Positions 26,100-34,264 of a DNA stretch of 40,293 nt are shown here, one piece after another (within the stretch, counting starts at the first letter, position 1; each line of letters starts with the position of its first letter). The stretch lies in the NCBI RefSeq assembly GCF_000181495.1, contig NZ_ABCF01000024.1:1-40293 (forward strand), given 5' to 3'. Under the pieces are notes generated by a model. The model did not search any database. It was not told where the DNA came from and was given only the letters and a program-made list of their open reading frames with translations. Origin of the DNA: Bacillus sp. SG-1. GTDB lineage: Bacteria > Bacillota > Bacilli > Bacillales > Bacillaceae_B. Position numbers and translations under genes: made by a program.

Positions 26100-27002
26100 T
26101 TAAGGAACATCATGTCCCATGGAACTTTGCAAGATTTCAAACCATTGATCATGGTCTAATTTGATATCAAGAGAGTCAACAGCTGTTTGAATTCTGTCAA
26201 TGTTCCCTGACCCGATGATCGGCATTATGCGGGACGGATGGTTAAGCAGCCATGCGTAGGCAACTTGATCGATGCCTTTCGCATTCACCTCTTCACGGAT
26301 TTTTTCCAACGTAGCGCGCAGTCGAACCGCTTTGTCGTCATCACTCGAGAAAATTTTTCCTCCTGCCAGTGGAGACCAAGCCATAGGAGGGATCCTGTTT
26401 TGAAGCGCATGATTCATAGTGCCGTCTTCAAAGTTCTCCAAGTTGTATGGTGATATTTCAATTTGGTTGGTGATAAGCGGGAAATCAAGATAGGACTGCA
26501 GCATGCTGAACTGGTGATCCTTGAAGTTGGACACACCGAAGTAGCGCACTTTTCCTTCTTTGTGAAGCTGATTGAATGCATCTGCCGTTTGCTCAGGGTC
26601 CATAAATGGATCGGGGCGGTGGATGAGCAGTACATCTATGTAGTCTGTTTTCAAGCTCGATAAAGAGTTTTCCGTTGATTTAACTATATGTCCTTTACTT
26701 GTATTATAATGGTGCGTTTTGTGTTCCGGGCGGTTCTTGGAGGGAAGCACAATGCCGCATTTCGTTACAATCTCCATTTTTTCTCTTAATGAGGGTTTCA
26801 ATGCCAAGGCATCGCCGAATAAGCTTTCACATGTGTAACTTCCGTAAATGTCGGCGTGATCAAAGGTTGTAATGCCGGTCTCCATTACTTCTTCAATCAA
26901 TTTTAGTGTTTCTTCTTTCGTTTGGTCCCAATCGGACAGGCGCCAAAGTCCGTGGATGAGCCTTGAAAATGTAAGGTCGTTTGCAAGCTGAATTCTTTCC
27001 AT
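26100..27002 (-). CDS. Aldo/keto reductase (YdhF-like)
   Basis: This 300-residue TIM-barrel NADPH-dependent oxidoreductase keeps the full catalytic tetrad: D48 and Y53 (FDHADIYG), K81 (VTKCG) and H128 (LLIHRPDP). The cofactor-binding end is WSPLAGGKIF and IIGSGNIDRIQ. The sequence pattern is closest to E. coli YdhF-type reductases, which act on various carbonyls; the substrate here is unknown. ATG 27002 follows AGGAGG. The gene is alone on its strand and divergent from the thi operon. Confidence 0.92.
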   Translation of the reverse strand: MERIQLANDLTFSRLIHGLWRLSDWDQTKEETLKLIEEVMETGITTFDHADIYGSYTCESLFGDALALKPSLREKMEIVTKCGIVLPSKNRPEHKTHHYNTSKGHIVKSTENSLSSLKTDYIDVLLIHRPDPFMDPEQTADAFNQLHKEGKVRYFGVSNFKDHQFSMLQSYLDFPLITNQIEISPYNLENFEDGTMNHALQNRIPPMAWSPLAGGKIFSSDDDKAVRLRATLEKIREEVNAKGIDQVAYAWLLNHPSRIMPIIGSGNIDRIQTAVDSLDIKLDHDQWFEILQSSMGHDVP

Positions 27003-27082
27003 CTGTATCCTCCTCTTGTTTTCGCTTCCATTTAAATTATATCTCGTCTTGACTGTTCTTCAAAATATGAGGGCTTATAAAA

Positions 27083-27141
27083 CTTTAACGCTCTAAAGCA
27101 CTAAGAGGGACTGTCCCTCTTAGTGCTTTAGAGCGTTAAAG
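27083..27141. repeat. 59-nt perfect palindromic element
   Basis: Two exactly complementary 29-base arms (27083-27111, 27113-27141) flank a central T. The core AAGAGGGAC and the CTTT/AAAG ends are those of the copy at 19273, while the outer arms read AACGCTC rather than ATCACTT, with matching changes on the other arm. It lies between the aldo/keto reductase start and the TPP riboswitch. Confidence 0.95.
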
Positions 27142-27220
27142 CGGACAGGCGAAATTTCTTGAAAAATAGGGATGTTTATGTCAAAGTAGAGAATGGAATG
27201 AATTAAATATGCGAGAATAG

Positions 27221-27309
27221 TGGGGGGACCAGTGAAGCTGGTTGAGATTGTATCCTTATCAGATACTGACCCTTGGAACCTGATCTGGCTGAGACCAGCG
27301 TAGGGAACA
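27221..27309 (+). promoter_or_regulatory. TPP riboswitch (THI element)
   Basis: The conserved thi-box parts are present in order: a G-rich P1 5' strand at 27221, the TGAGAT of the pyrimidine-binding loop at 27243, ACCCTTGGAACCTGATCTGG at 27269-27288, and CCAGCGTAGGGAA closing P4/P5 and P1. Thiamin pyrophosphate binding should favour the terminator at 27340-27371 and shut off the transporter operon. Confidence 0.97.
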
Positions 27310-27339
27310 TATTCTAAACGGTAAATCTGTTTTCAATAT

Positions 27340-27371
27340 GCGTCCCGGGATCGTTCCGGGACGCTTTTTTT
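27340..27371 (+). terminator. Riboswitch-controlled terminator of the thi operon
   Basis: GCGTCCCGG and CCGGGACGC form a perfect 9-bp stem around GATCGTT and run into seven T, 30 bases after the aptamer. It ends transcription before the first gene. Confidence 0.93.
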
Positions 27372-27461
27372 ATTGTGAAATGGACGGACAGACTTCGAAT
27401 AAAGTAACTGAAGGGGTTCTATATCACTCGCAAACTTTTTTACACACAGGAGGAACCTATA

Positions 27462-28466
27462 ATGAAAAAAACACTACTAGCCTTATTCTCTGCTGTTTTG
27501 ATCACCGGGTGCGGGCAGAATAACAATGCCGGTCAGGGAGAAAACGGTGCAGGAGATGAAGCGACTACACTGAAAGAAGTTTCCGTTGTTTTGGATTGGA
27601 CTCCAAATACGAATCATACGGGACTGTATGTAGCCAAGGAAAAAGGTTATTTTGAAGAAGAAGGCCTTGAGGTTGAAATCATTATGCCTGGTGAAGCGGG
27701 GGCAGATTCCATTGTTGCTTCAGGTCAAGCTGAATTCGGTGTCGGCTATCAGGAAGGGGTAACACAGGCAAGGGTGCAGGATGTACCGCTTGTATCTATA
27801 GCAGCTGTCATCCAGCATAATACTTCCGGTTTTGCATCACCGGCAGGCAAAAATATTGAAACGCCTAAGGATTTCGAAGGCAAGACATACGGCGGCTGGG
27901 GTTCCCCGGTTGAAGAAGCGGTCATGGCTTCGATCATGAAACAGGAAAATGCGGATGTGTCGAAAGTTGATTTCGTCAATATGGGCGACAGTGATTTCTT
28001 TACGGCTGTACAACGTGATATTGACTTTGCCTGGATATATTACGGTTGGACAGGTATTGAAGCAGAGCTTAGAAATGAAGATATCAATATGATTTATCTA
28101 ACAGACTACTCGGAAAAACTGGATTATTATACTCCGGTTTTGACGACGAATGAAGAAATGATTTCTGATGATCCCGAGACAGTTGAGGCTTTCCTTGCAG
28201 CGGCCTCAAAAGGATATAACTTTGCCATCGATAACCCCGAAGAAGCAGCCCAGGTCCTGATCGATGCTGCACCGGACCTGGATGAGGATCTTGTGAAAAG
28301 AAGCCAGGAGTGGCTGGCATCCAAGTATACAGATGATGCTCCGAGATGGGGAGAGCAAAAGCTTGAGGTCTGGGAAAACTATGCCGAATGGATGTTTGAA
28401 AATGAACTTCTGGAATCGGAGTTAGATGCAGAAAAAGCGTTTACCAATGAATTTCTTCCAGAATAA
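27462..28466 (+). CDS. thiY: Thiamin-precursor ABC transporter substrate-binding lipoprotein ThiY
   Basis: This 334-residue lipoprotein has a signal peptide with lipobox LITG-C17 followed by an Asn/Gly-rich linker. The NMT1/THI5-like domain starts at VVLDWTPNTNHTGLYVAKEKGYF, whose first part is the signature of pyrimidine-binding ThiY/THI5 proteins. It captures a formylaminopyrimidine or HMP-type thiamin precursor at the outer face of the membrane for ThiX and ThiZ. It is the first gene after the TPP riboswitch, and ATG 27462 follows AGGAGG. The precise ligand is inferred from family and riboswitch. Confidence 0.92.
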   Translation: MKKTLLALFSAVLITGCGQNNNAGQGENGAGDEATTLKEVSVVLDWTPNTNHTGLYVAKEKGYFEEEGLEVEIIMPGEAGADSIVASGQAEFGVGYQEGVTQARVQDVPLVSIAAVIQHNTSGFASPAGKNIETPKDFEGKTYGGWGSPVEEAVMASIMKQENADVSKVDFVNMGDSDFFTAVQRDIDFAWIYYGWTGIEAELRNEDINMIYLTDYSEKLDYYTPVLTTNEEMISDDPETVEAFLAAASKGYNFAIDNPEEAAQVLIDAAPDLDEDLVKRSQEWLASKYTDDAPRWGEQKLEVWENYAEWMFENELLESELDAEKAFTNEFLPE

Positions 28467-28481
28467 GAGGTGGTCCTTGAT

Positions 28482-28772
28482 ATGGAAAACAGTTTAGTCA
28501 GTATACAAATTTTACCCAAAACCCGAAATGGTGAAGATGTCATTCCGTATGTGGATGCAGCAATAGCAGTCATTGAGGACTCCGGGGTTAAATACGAAGT
28601 TCATCCGCTAGAAACAACCATGGAGGGGAACTTGACGGATTTAATGAGAGTGATCGAAAAAATGAATGAGAAAATGATAGAAATGGGAAGCAGGAATGTT
28701 ATCTCCCAAGTGAAAATTCTTTATCAGCCAAGCGGGATTTCCATGGGACAATTAACGGAGAAATATCGATGA
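28482..28772 (+). CDS. Thiamine-binding MTH1187/YkoF-family protein
   Basis: This 96-residue alpha/beta protein fits the MTH1187 (thiamine_BP) family: SIQILPK at the start, IPYVDAAIAVIEDSGVKYEVHPLETTMEG, then LMRVIEKMNEKMIEMGS. The family binds thiamin or related compounds as a small ferredoxin-like oligomer. Here it would be a cytosolic binder or an accessory component of the transporter. ATG 28482 follows GAGGTGGT by seven bases, and its stop overlaps the thiX start (ATGA). Confidence 0.87.
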   Translation: MENSLVSIQILPKTRNGEDVIPYVDAAIAVIEDSGVKYEVHPLETTMEGNLTDLMRVIEKMNEKMIEMGSRNVISQVKILYQPSGISMGQLTEKYR

Positions 28773-29554
28773 ATAGATTCCTTCAACGAGGATGGCGGCC
28801 TACCGTGGTCATCATCCTCTTGTTCATTATCTGGGAGATCAGTGCAAAGGTTGCGGATATTCCTGCATGGCTGCTCCCTTCGCCTTCACGTATAGTAAGT
28901 GAATCATTCGCTGTATGGCCGACTTTCCAGGGACATTTAACTTCAACAGTTTACTTGACACTCCTGGGGTTCCTGATTGGCTGCGGAATCGGATTAGTTG
29001 TAGCGGTCGGACTTCATCTGGTTCCAATTTTAAGAGAATCAGTATATCCGCTTTTAATCCTGTCCCAGAATATCCCCATCATTGTCCTGGCACCCTTATT
29101 GGTCGTCTGGTTTGGTTTCGGTCTGCTGCCTAAGATGATTGTCATCACGCTCGTCTGCTTTTTCCCTGTCGCAGTCGCTGCATTGGATGGATTTAGACAG
29201 ACGGGCAATGAGTTGAAGCATTATATGCAAATGGCAGGCGCAAGCAAGATGCAGATTTTCCGGAAGCTTGAATGGCCGCATGCCCTTCCGTCCATTTTTT
29301 CAGGAGTGAAAATTTCAGCGACCTATAGTGTGATGGGGGCTGTCATTTCTGAATGGCTGGGAGCGAAACAGGGGATTGGGGTGTTCATGACTCTAGCTTC
29401 TTCCTCATTCAGGACGGATCGGGTGTTTGTGGCTATTTTTGCCATCATGCTTCTAAGCCTGGTGTTCTTTGCGATTATCATCGGTTTGGAAAAGTGGCTG
29501 ATAAAATGGCAGCCGAAAGGAGAAGAGAAGCGTGGAAAAGTTGAGAATCGATAA
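28769..29554 (+). CDS. thiX: ABC transporter permease ThiX
   Basis: This 261-residue permease has five to six membrane segments and the binding-protein-dependent transport domain. The EAA loop reads HYMQMAGASKMQIFRKLEWPHALPSIFSGVKI at about residues 152-183, which contacts the ATPase. It is of the SsuC/TauC/ThiX type. ATG 28769 overlaps the previous stop by four bases, and the coding end overlaps thiZ by 23 bases. Confidence 0.93.
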   Translation: MNRFLQRGWRPTVVIILLFIIWEISAKVADIPAWLLPSPSRIVSESFAVWPTFQGHLTSTVYLTLLGFLIGCGIGLVVAVGLHLVPILRESVYPLLILSQNIPIIVLAPLLVVWFGFGLLPKMIVITLVCFFPVAVAALDGFRQTGNELKHYMQMAGASKMQIFRKLEWPHALPSIFSGVKISATYSVMGAVISEWLGAKQGIGVFMTLASSSFRTDRVFVAIFAIMLLSLVFFAIIIGLEKWLIKWQPKGEEKRGKVENR

Positions 29555-30269
29555 TTTGGATAAGTCCTTCGATGGCCAGCTCATACTTGATGATCTCTCC
29601 CTTTCTGTAGGTGATGGGGAATTCTTATCGATATTGGGCCCATCGGGAAGTGGGAAAAGTACATTATTTCATCTTATTGGAGGCCTGTATTCTCCAGAAA
29701 AGGGAACTATTCAGATAGATGGTGAAAATATCAATGGGCGCAGAGGCTATATAAGCTATATGCCGCAAGCCCCTTCCCTTTTACCGTGGAGAACCGTTGA
29801 AGACAATGTCCTCCTGGGGCAGGAATTGTCAGGAAAAAAGGATAGGGAAGGCGCCCGGAAAATGATTGAAAGAGCCGGGTTGAAAGGATATGAAAAGTCA
29901 TATCCTCATGAATTATCCGGCGGAATGAAACAAAGGGTCGCCTTTATCCGCGCATTGCTCAGTCCACAGCCGATCATATGCCTTGACGAACCATTCTCAG
30001 CATTGGATGAATTCACTCGGCTGGACATGCAAAAATGGCTTCTATCCATATGGGAAGAAAATAAGAAAAGCATCATCTTTGTGACGCACAATATAGAAGA
30101 AGCTCTATTTCTTTCAGACAGACTGATTGTCCTGTCTCAGAGACCAGCGTCGATAAAAAAAGAATTTACTGTCCCATTTTCAAGACCGAGGAAAGAGGAT
30201 CTGGTGCTCAGCGAGGAATTTCTTCAATGTAAAAAAACGATTTATCAAGAGCTGATAGTCCATGAATGA
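29532..30269 (+). CDS. thiZ: ABC transporter ATPase ThiZ
   Basis: This 245-residue ATPase has Walker A GPSGSGKST (residues 36-44), the Q-loop in SYMPQAPSLLPWR, the signature LSGGMKQRVAFIRALL, Walker B IICLDEPFSALDEF and the switch histidine in VTHNIEEALFLSDR. It powers ThiXY. GTG 29532 lies inside thiX, with AAAGGAG upstream. It is of the SsuB/TauB subfamily, normal for this transporter. Confidence 0.93.
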   Translation: MEKLRIDNLDKSFDGQLILDDLSLSVGDGEFLSILGPSGSGKSTLFHLIGGLYSPEKGTIQIDGENINGRRGYISYMPQAPSLLPWRTVEDNVLLGQELSGKKDREGARKMIERAGLKGYEKSYPHELSGGMKQRVAFIRALLSPQPIICLDEPFSALDEFTRLDMQKWLLSIWEENKKSIIFVTHNIEEALFLSDRLIVLSQRPASIKKEFTVPFSRPRKEDLVLSEEFLQCKKTIYQELIVHE

Positions 30270-31068
30270 GGCGGTGAAAGGACCAATCATTGATTCACAT
30301 ATCCACCTGGATATGTATCATCCTTCTGAACAGAAGAAGATTTTGGCTGACTGCAGGAAGGATATAGTCAAGGCAATGATTTCGGTGTCTTTTCATTTGA
30401 AGTCCTGTTATGAGAATCTTCGGTTATCCCGAATGGATGCTAGGATCAAACCGGCTTTTGGATATCACCCTGAACAGCCGGTACCATCTGATGAAGAAAT
30501 CCAAAATATCCTGTCATTCATGAATGAACATAAAGATACTATGGCTGCCGTGGGGGAAGTCGGCCTGCCTTATTATATGCGGCAGAAACATTATATGCGG
30601 CAGAAACATCCAGAGTTGGACCTCGCTCCATATCTAGAGATCCTTGAAGTATTTGTCCGCGAGGCGGCGAAGTTAGATAAGCCGGTGATTCTTCATGCAG
30701 TTTATGAAGATGCCGATCCGGTGATCTCCATGCTGGAACGTTCATCTATACAAAAGGCACACTTTCACTGGTTTAAGGGGTCTTCTAAAGCACTGCAGAG
30801 AATGGTGGAAAACGGGTATTATATATCGGTGACCCCTGATATTTTATATGAAGAAGAAATTATCACCATGGCAGAGGCTTATCCTCTGGAACGCATTCTT
30901 GTTGAAACAGATGGTCCTTGGAAATTTGAAGGGATGTTTAAAGGGAAAATGACGCATCCAGAAATGATTCATGAAACAGTGAACAAACTGGCCGAAATTA
31001 AAAATGAATCTGTTAGGGATGTTTATAAGGTAATACTTAATAACACTAGAGAGCTTTATTCCATTTAG
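30262..31068 (+). CDS. TatD-family metal-dependent hydrolase, last gene of the thi operon
   Basis: This 268-residue protein has the TatD metal ligands: H13-x-H15 (DSHIHLD), the glutamate in VGEVGLPYY, histidines in VILHAVYE and HFHWFKG, and the aspartate in VETDGP. The fold is an amidohydrolase-like barrel. TatD proteins are usually DNases, but this one is translationally coupled to thiZ (8-base overlap), so it may hydrolyse the imported precursor, in place of the deformylase YlmB or the aminopyrimidine hydrolase TenA; that is inference. A tandem 18-bp duplication gives YMRQKH twice right after the metal-binding GEVGLPY segment. ATG 30262 lacks a strong site, as expected for a coupled gene. 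Confidence 0.87.
   Translation: MNEAVKGPIIDSHIHLDMYHPSEQKKILADCRKDIVKAMISVSFHLKSCYENLRLSRMDARIKPAFGYHPEQPVPSDEEIQNILSFMNEHKDTMAAVGEVGLPYYMRQKHYMRQKHPELDLAPYLEILEVFVREAAKLDKPVILHAVYEDADPVISMLERSSIQKAHFHWFKGSSKALQRMVENGYYISVTPDILYEEEIITMAEAYPLERILVETDGPWKFEGMFKGKMTHPEMIHETVNKLAEIKNESVRDVYKVILNNTRELYSI
30573..30608 (+). repeat. 18-bp in-frame tandem duplication
   Basis: TTATATGCGGCAGAAACA occurs twice back to back (30573-30590, 30591-30608) without a mismatch, so it is recent. It adds six residues to the TatD-type hydrolase. Confidence 0.93.
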
Positions 31069-31096
31069 CCTTTCCTTTTTAGGGATGGCTTTTTTA
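31067..31096 (+). terminator. Terminator of the thi operon
   Basis: AGCCTTTCC pairs with GGGATGGCT around a T-rich loop (one mismatch) and is followed by six T. It overlaps the last bases of the TatD-type gene. Confidence 0.75.
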
Positions 31097-31310
31097 TTGT
31101 TTAGGATTAGGAAATCTTTGTGCTGGGCTTATTATTTGGAAGTGTCTAGTGTGCGGCCGCTGAATAGGTTTCTGCAGGGAAGTCACCAGTATGTTTTACT
31201 AAGCGAACAAGGATTGAAAAATCTCCAGAGAAAACCAGAAAATCCCACCTATAATATTCCTTGTTTTTAGGAAAGATGAGTACATATTGTTATAGGAAAG
31301 GGTGTTAGAC

Positions 31311-31556
31311 ATGGAGCTGAATAATGAATTGACTCCTTATCAGGCGGGGGATGTGGTCTACGTGATTTACCGGAACCCCCATACACAGAGTGTGGCAAAT
31401 GTACAGGAAGCTGCAGTTGTTCACAATCCGGAGGACCCTTCGCAGCTCGCCTTGTTTCTATATGAAACCTATTATCCTCTGAATGATGAAATAGCTGTGT
31501 ACCAGACGGCCGACCAGGCTGAACAGGCATACATGAGCTATTTTGGCGAAGTATAG
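31311..31556 (+). CDS. splA: SplA, regulator of the spore photoproduct lyase operon
   Basis: This 81-residue protein closely follows the B. subtilis SplA pattern: YQAGDVVYVIYRNPHTQSVANVQEAAVVHNPEDP, then FLYETYYPLNDEIAVY. SplA is a negative, TRAP-like regulator of splAB expression in the forespore. ATG 31311 has AGGAAAGGG eight bases upstream; the in-frame GTG at 31302 would overlap it. In B. subtilis splAB is sigma-G dependent; I do not see a convincing sigma-G promoter here. It is 12 bases before splB. Confidence 0.93.
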   Translation: MELNNELTPYQAGDVVYVIYRNPHTQSVANVQEAAVVHNPEDPSQLALFLYETYYPLNDEIAVYQTADQAEQAYMSYFGEV

Positions 31557-31568
31557 GCGGGTGAAAAT

Positions 31569-32597
31569 ATGATTAAACCATTTATGCCTCAATTAGTCTA
31601 CATTGAACCCGGTGCACTTGAATATCCGCTTGGTAAACAGTTGAAAGAGAAATTCGAAAAGATGGATATTGAAATCAGGGAAACGACTTCACATAATCAG
31701 GTCCGGAATCTCCCTGGGGACAATCACTTCCAAAAATACCGTGTCGCTAAATCGACTTTAGTGGTTGGGGTACGGAAAACACTGAAGTTTGATACATCCA
31801 AACCTTCCGCGGAATATGCAATCCCCTTTGCAACAGGCTGTATGGGACACTGCCATTATTGTTATCTTCAAACGACCATGGGCAGCAAGCCGTACATAAG
31901 GACCTATGTGAACGTAGATGAAATCCTGGATGCTGCTGATAATTATATGAAAGAAAGAGCACCTGAATTTACAAGGTTTGAAGCAGCATGTACATCGGAT
32001 ATTGTTGGAATCGACCATCTGACTCATTCGTTGAAAAGAGCTATTGAACATTTCGGCGAATCTGAGTATGGAAAGCTGAGATTTGTGACCAAGTTTCACC
32101 ATGTCGACCATCTGCTGGATGCCAAGCATAATGGGAAAACGCGGTTCCGCTTCAGTGTCAATGCCGATTATGTCATTAAAAACTTTGAGCCGGGGACTTC
32201 TCCGCTCGCTAAAAGGATTGAAGCGGCAGGTAAGGTAGCAAGAGCCGGCTATCCGCTCGGCTTTATTGTTGCGCCGATTTATCTACATGAGGGATGGGAA
32301 GAAGGCTATCACCACATGTTTGAGCGCCTGGATGCAGAACTGCCTGATTACGCCAAAAAAGATTTGACCTTTGAATTTATCCAACACCGTTTTACGAAAC
32401 CTGCCAAACGTGTCATCGAAAAGAATTATCCAATGACAAAGCTGGAGCTGGATGAAAATCAAAGAAGATATAAATGGGGTAAATATGGAATTGGGAAGTA
32501 TATCTATCAAAAAGATGAAGAACAGGATATAAAGGATCATTTATATGGGTACATGGAGAAATTCTTCCCGAATGCGAAACTAGAGTATTTTACGTGA
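31569..32597 (+). CDS. splB: Spore photoproduct lyase SplB
   Basis: SplB is a radical-SAM enzyme that reverses the UV lesion 5-thyminyl-5,6-dihydrothymine in germinating spores. This 342-residue protein has the iron-sulfur cluster cysteines at C91, C95 and C98 (C-MGH-C-HY-C) and the hydrogen-donor cysteine at C141 (ACTSDIV); these are the same positions as in B. subtilis SplB. It forms an operon with splA. ATG 31569 follows GGCGGGTG. I see no strong terminator directly after it. Confidence 0.97.
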   Translation: MIKPFMPQLVYIEPGALEYPLGKQLKEKFEKMDIEIRETTSHNQVRNLPGDNHFQKYRVAKSTLVVGVRKTLKFDTSKPSAEYAIPFATGCMGHCHYCYLQTTMGSKPYIRTYVNVDEILDAADNYMKERAPEFTRFEAACTSDIVGIDHLTHSLKRAIEHFGESEYGKLRFVTKFHHVDHLLDAKHNGKTRFRFSVNADYVIKNFEPGTSPLAKRIEAAGKVARAGYPLGFIVAPIYLHEGWEEGYHHMFERLDAELPDYAKKDLTFEFIQHRFTKPAKRVIEKNYPMTKLELDENQRRYKWGKYGIGKYIYQKDEEQDIKDHLYGYMEKFFPNAKLEYFT

Positions 32598-32777
32598 AAA
32601 TTTTTGAAAATCCTCGGTGAAAAAATTCGCGACTGTTCTATGTAATTCAACCCAATTCTTGCTGTTTTCGTAAAAGACCTTTTTCTAGAAAATGCAGGCT
32701 TCCCTCTTTATGTCGAGTTGATTGGAGGCGAATGTGTATATCCTCTTGCACATGTGTAGCTGAGGGGCCCGTAAAAA

Positions 32778-32825
32778 TTTAAAAATAAAAGAAAGCCACC
32801 TGGTCATCTCTTCGACAAGGTGGCT
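32778..32825 (-). terminator. Terminator of the ArsC-like gene
   Basis: AGCCACC and GGTGGCT (32794-32800, 32819-32825) form a 7-bp stem. Leftward it runs into TTCTTTTATTTTT. It begins inside the last codons' vicinity of the gene ending at 32828. Confidence 0.8.
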
Positions 32826-32827
32826 AT

Positions 32828-33259
32828 TTATGCGAACGTATTCAATACATCTTTCAGGCTCTTTACCTTAATGGCGAGCGAATCACAAACTTCCTGATAA
32901 ATGACCCATTCTTCAATCGGTGTTTTTGCTCTTTTTTCAGGATTGGGCAGATTCCAATGAACGACTTTGTCTAAGCAATCATGGGGAATCTCAAATTCAT
33001 GATCTTCATCAAAGTCATGTATGGCGATAATAACTGAAGCTTCGTCCAGTTGTTGAGGGTCTGCTCTTTTCTTTTTTTTCTCGGAAATATCAATGCATAG
33101 TTCTTTCATGGCTTCGACACTGAATTCATTTGTCCTGGCGTCGGCCCATCCTCCACTGTTGAACTTCCAGCCAGAAATATCTGTTTTTTGTGCCCAACCC
33201 TCTGCCATAAGACTGCGCTGGTGATTTGGAGACAAAAAGTATATTTCGTTTTGTGTCAT
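32828..33259 (-). CDS. ArsC/LMW-phosphatase-fold protein lacking the catalytic cysteines
   Basis: The 143-residue protein follows thioredoxin-coupled ArsC nearly end to end: EIYFLSPNHQRSLMAEGWAQ aligns with ArsC xIYFLCTGNSCRSQMAEGWA, VEAMKELCIDIS with AMKEVGIDIS, and HWNLPNPEKR with HWGFDDPAR. But the P-loop nucleophile (C10) is Ser or lost in a one-residue deletion, C15 is Gln, the C82 and C89 equivalents are His/Asp and Glu/Phe, and the general acid Asp is Asn. Only the P-loop Arg stays. So it should have no arsenate reductase or phosphatase activity; a binding or regulatory role is inferred. No ars genes are next to it. The frame is intact. Confidence 0.75.
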   Translation of the reverse strand: MTQNEIYFLSPNHQRSLMAEGWAQKTDISGWKFNSGGWADARTNEFSVEAMKELCIDISEKKKKRADPQQLDEASVIIAIHDFDEDHEFEIPHDCLDKVVHWNLPNPEKRAKTPIEEWVIYQEVCDSLAIKVKSLKDVLNTFA

Positions 33260-33403
33260 TCTAAGAAGTCCCTTCTTATTAAGTTGAGTTATTACTTAAT
33301 ACCCGCTATTACTATAAATACTCTAAAAAAGCCAGAAAATAATTGGAACATCTTTCCCTATGATTTATGCTGGTGGTATATAAAAAAGCTGGCGGTGATA
33401 GAT

Positions 33404-34090
33404 GTGGGTTGGAAATTATTAGAGGGGAAAGGGTATTGTACTTTTGAATGGAATGCAATGGATGAGGCAATTCAAAATATAGATATTGAGAATTTGAAAG
33501 AGTCATTTAAAAGTATCCCTGCAAATAAGAAAGTGACTGTCGTTGTCCCTTCTGAAAATCCTGAGTTTTCCTATCCAGGTGTTTTGGAAGATTTAGAGTT
33601 AAGGAAGGTGAAGGAAAGGGAGGTTTACTTTAAAGATCTCAGGGAAACAACAGCCTTTCCTGTCAACTCTCTTAAGTTCATTGCGGACCCGCCAATGGAA
33701 GAGAGTTTGAGGTGTCTGAGGTTGATTCTGGATAATCATGATGAAGCAATCAGGCAGCTGGACGCGCTTAATGCTGAGGTGGAGCCGGAAAAATTCCGAG
33801 TTTACCTGGTGAGGAAAAATGGGGAAGATGCAGGCATCTGCATTCCTCATATTGAACCATTTACTGAATCGGAAGGCAGGCTCTTTTTCTTTGGCATCAC
33901 CCCTGAATTCAGGGGGAAAGGATTGTCGTCAACGGTCCATAAGTTTGCAATAGCGTCGTTAAGAATTGAACTTAAGGCAGATTCCTATATCGGGGTTACC
34001 GATCGAGATAACCAGCCAATGAAAAAGGTATTCGTGAAAAATGGCTGCCAAAAGATTCAGTCTCTAGAAATCTACTCCAGAATTGTATAG
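33404..34090 (+). CDS. GNAT family N-acetyltransferase
   Basis: The product has about 228 residues. The C-terminal half holds the acetyl-CoA-binding motif A, LFFFGITPEFRGKGLSSTVHKFAI (R-G-x-G-x pattern), and a motif B-like end with VTDRDNQPMKKVFVKNGCQ. The N-terminal half (WKLLEGKGYCTFEW, KVTVVVPSENPEF) resembles Bacillus acetyltransferases with an added N-terminal domain. The start is uncertain: GTG 33404 has GGCGGTGAT just upstream, GTG 33395 is an alternative, and the open frame extends further left into the divergent ArsC-like gene. The substrate is unknown. Confidence 0.78.
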   Translation: MGWKLLEGKGYCTFEWNAMDEAIQNIDIENLKESFKSIPANKKVTVVVPSENPEFSYPGVLEDLELRKVKEREVYFKDLRETTAFPVNSLKFIADPPMEESLRCLRLILDNHDEAIRQLDALNAEVEPEKFRVYLVRKNGEDAGICIPHIEPFTESEGRLFFFGITPEFRGKGLSSTVHKFAIASLRIELKADSYIGVTDRDNQPMKKVFVKNGCQKIQSLEIYSRIV

Positions 34091-34187
34091 AAGAAAGTAG
34101 GGCTATCTTTATAAATGAAAAATCACAAATGTTGGATTTTCCCTTGTTACAAGGTTCTTTCTCTGTGAACCGGTGAGTTTCTCTTTT

Positions 34188-34250
34188 CTTACTTACCAGG
34201 ACATTACCTGGTAAGTAAGGCTATTTTTTGAACTACATATTAAAATGCAA
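34188..34250. repeat. Palindrome and dispersed repeat, possible terminator
   Basis: CTTACTTACCAGG and CCTGGTAAGTAAG (34188-34200, 34207-34219) are perfect 13-bp arms around ACATTA. The downstream GCTATTTTTTGAA then TACATATTAAA recurs at about 38937-38962, where the same left arm TACTTACCAGG is also present but the right arm has decayed. The T6 at 34224 could let it end the GNAT gene. Confidence 0.8.
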
Positions 34251-34264
34251 AAAAGATAGTCCTA

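Noticed and set aside
31097..31310. sigma-G promoter before splA
   Set aside because: CATATTG is present near 31278 but no matching -35 box lies 17-18 bases upstream.
32659..32672. GCTGTTTTCGTA shared with 38848
   Set aside because: Only about 12 bases match and flanks differ, too little to call a repeat.
33188..33403. N-terminal extension of the GNAT gene to 33188
   Set aside because: It would overlap the divergent ArsC-like gene, has no ribosome site, and adds sequence unlike a GNAT domain.
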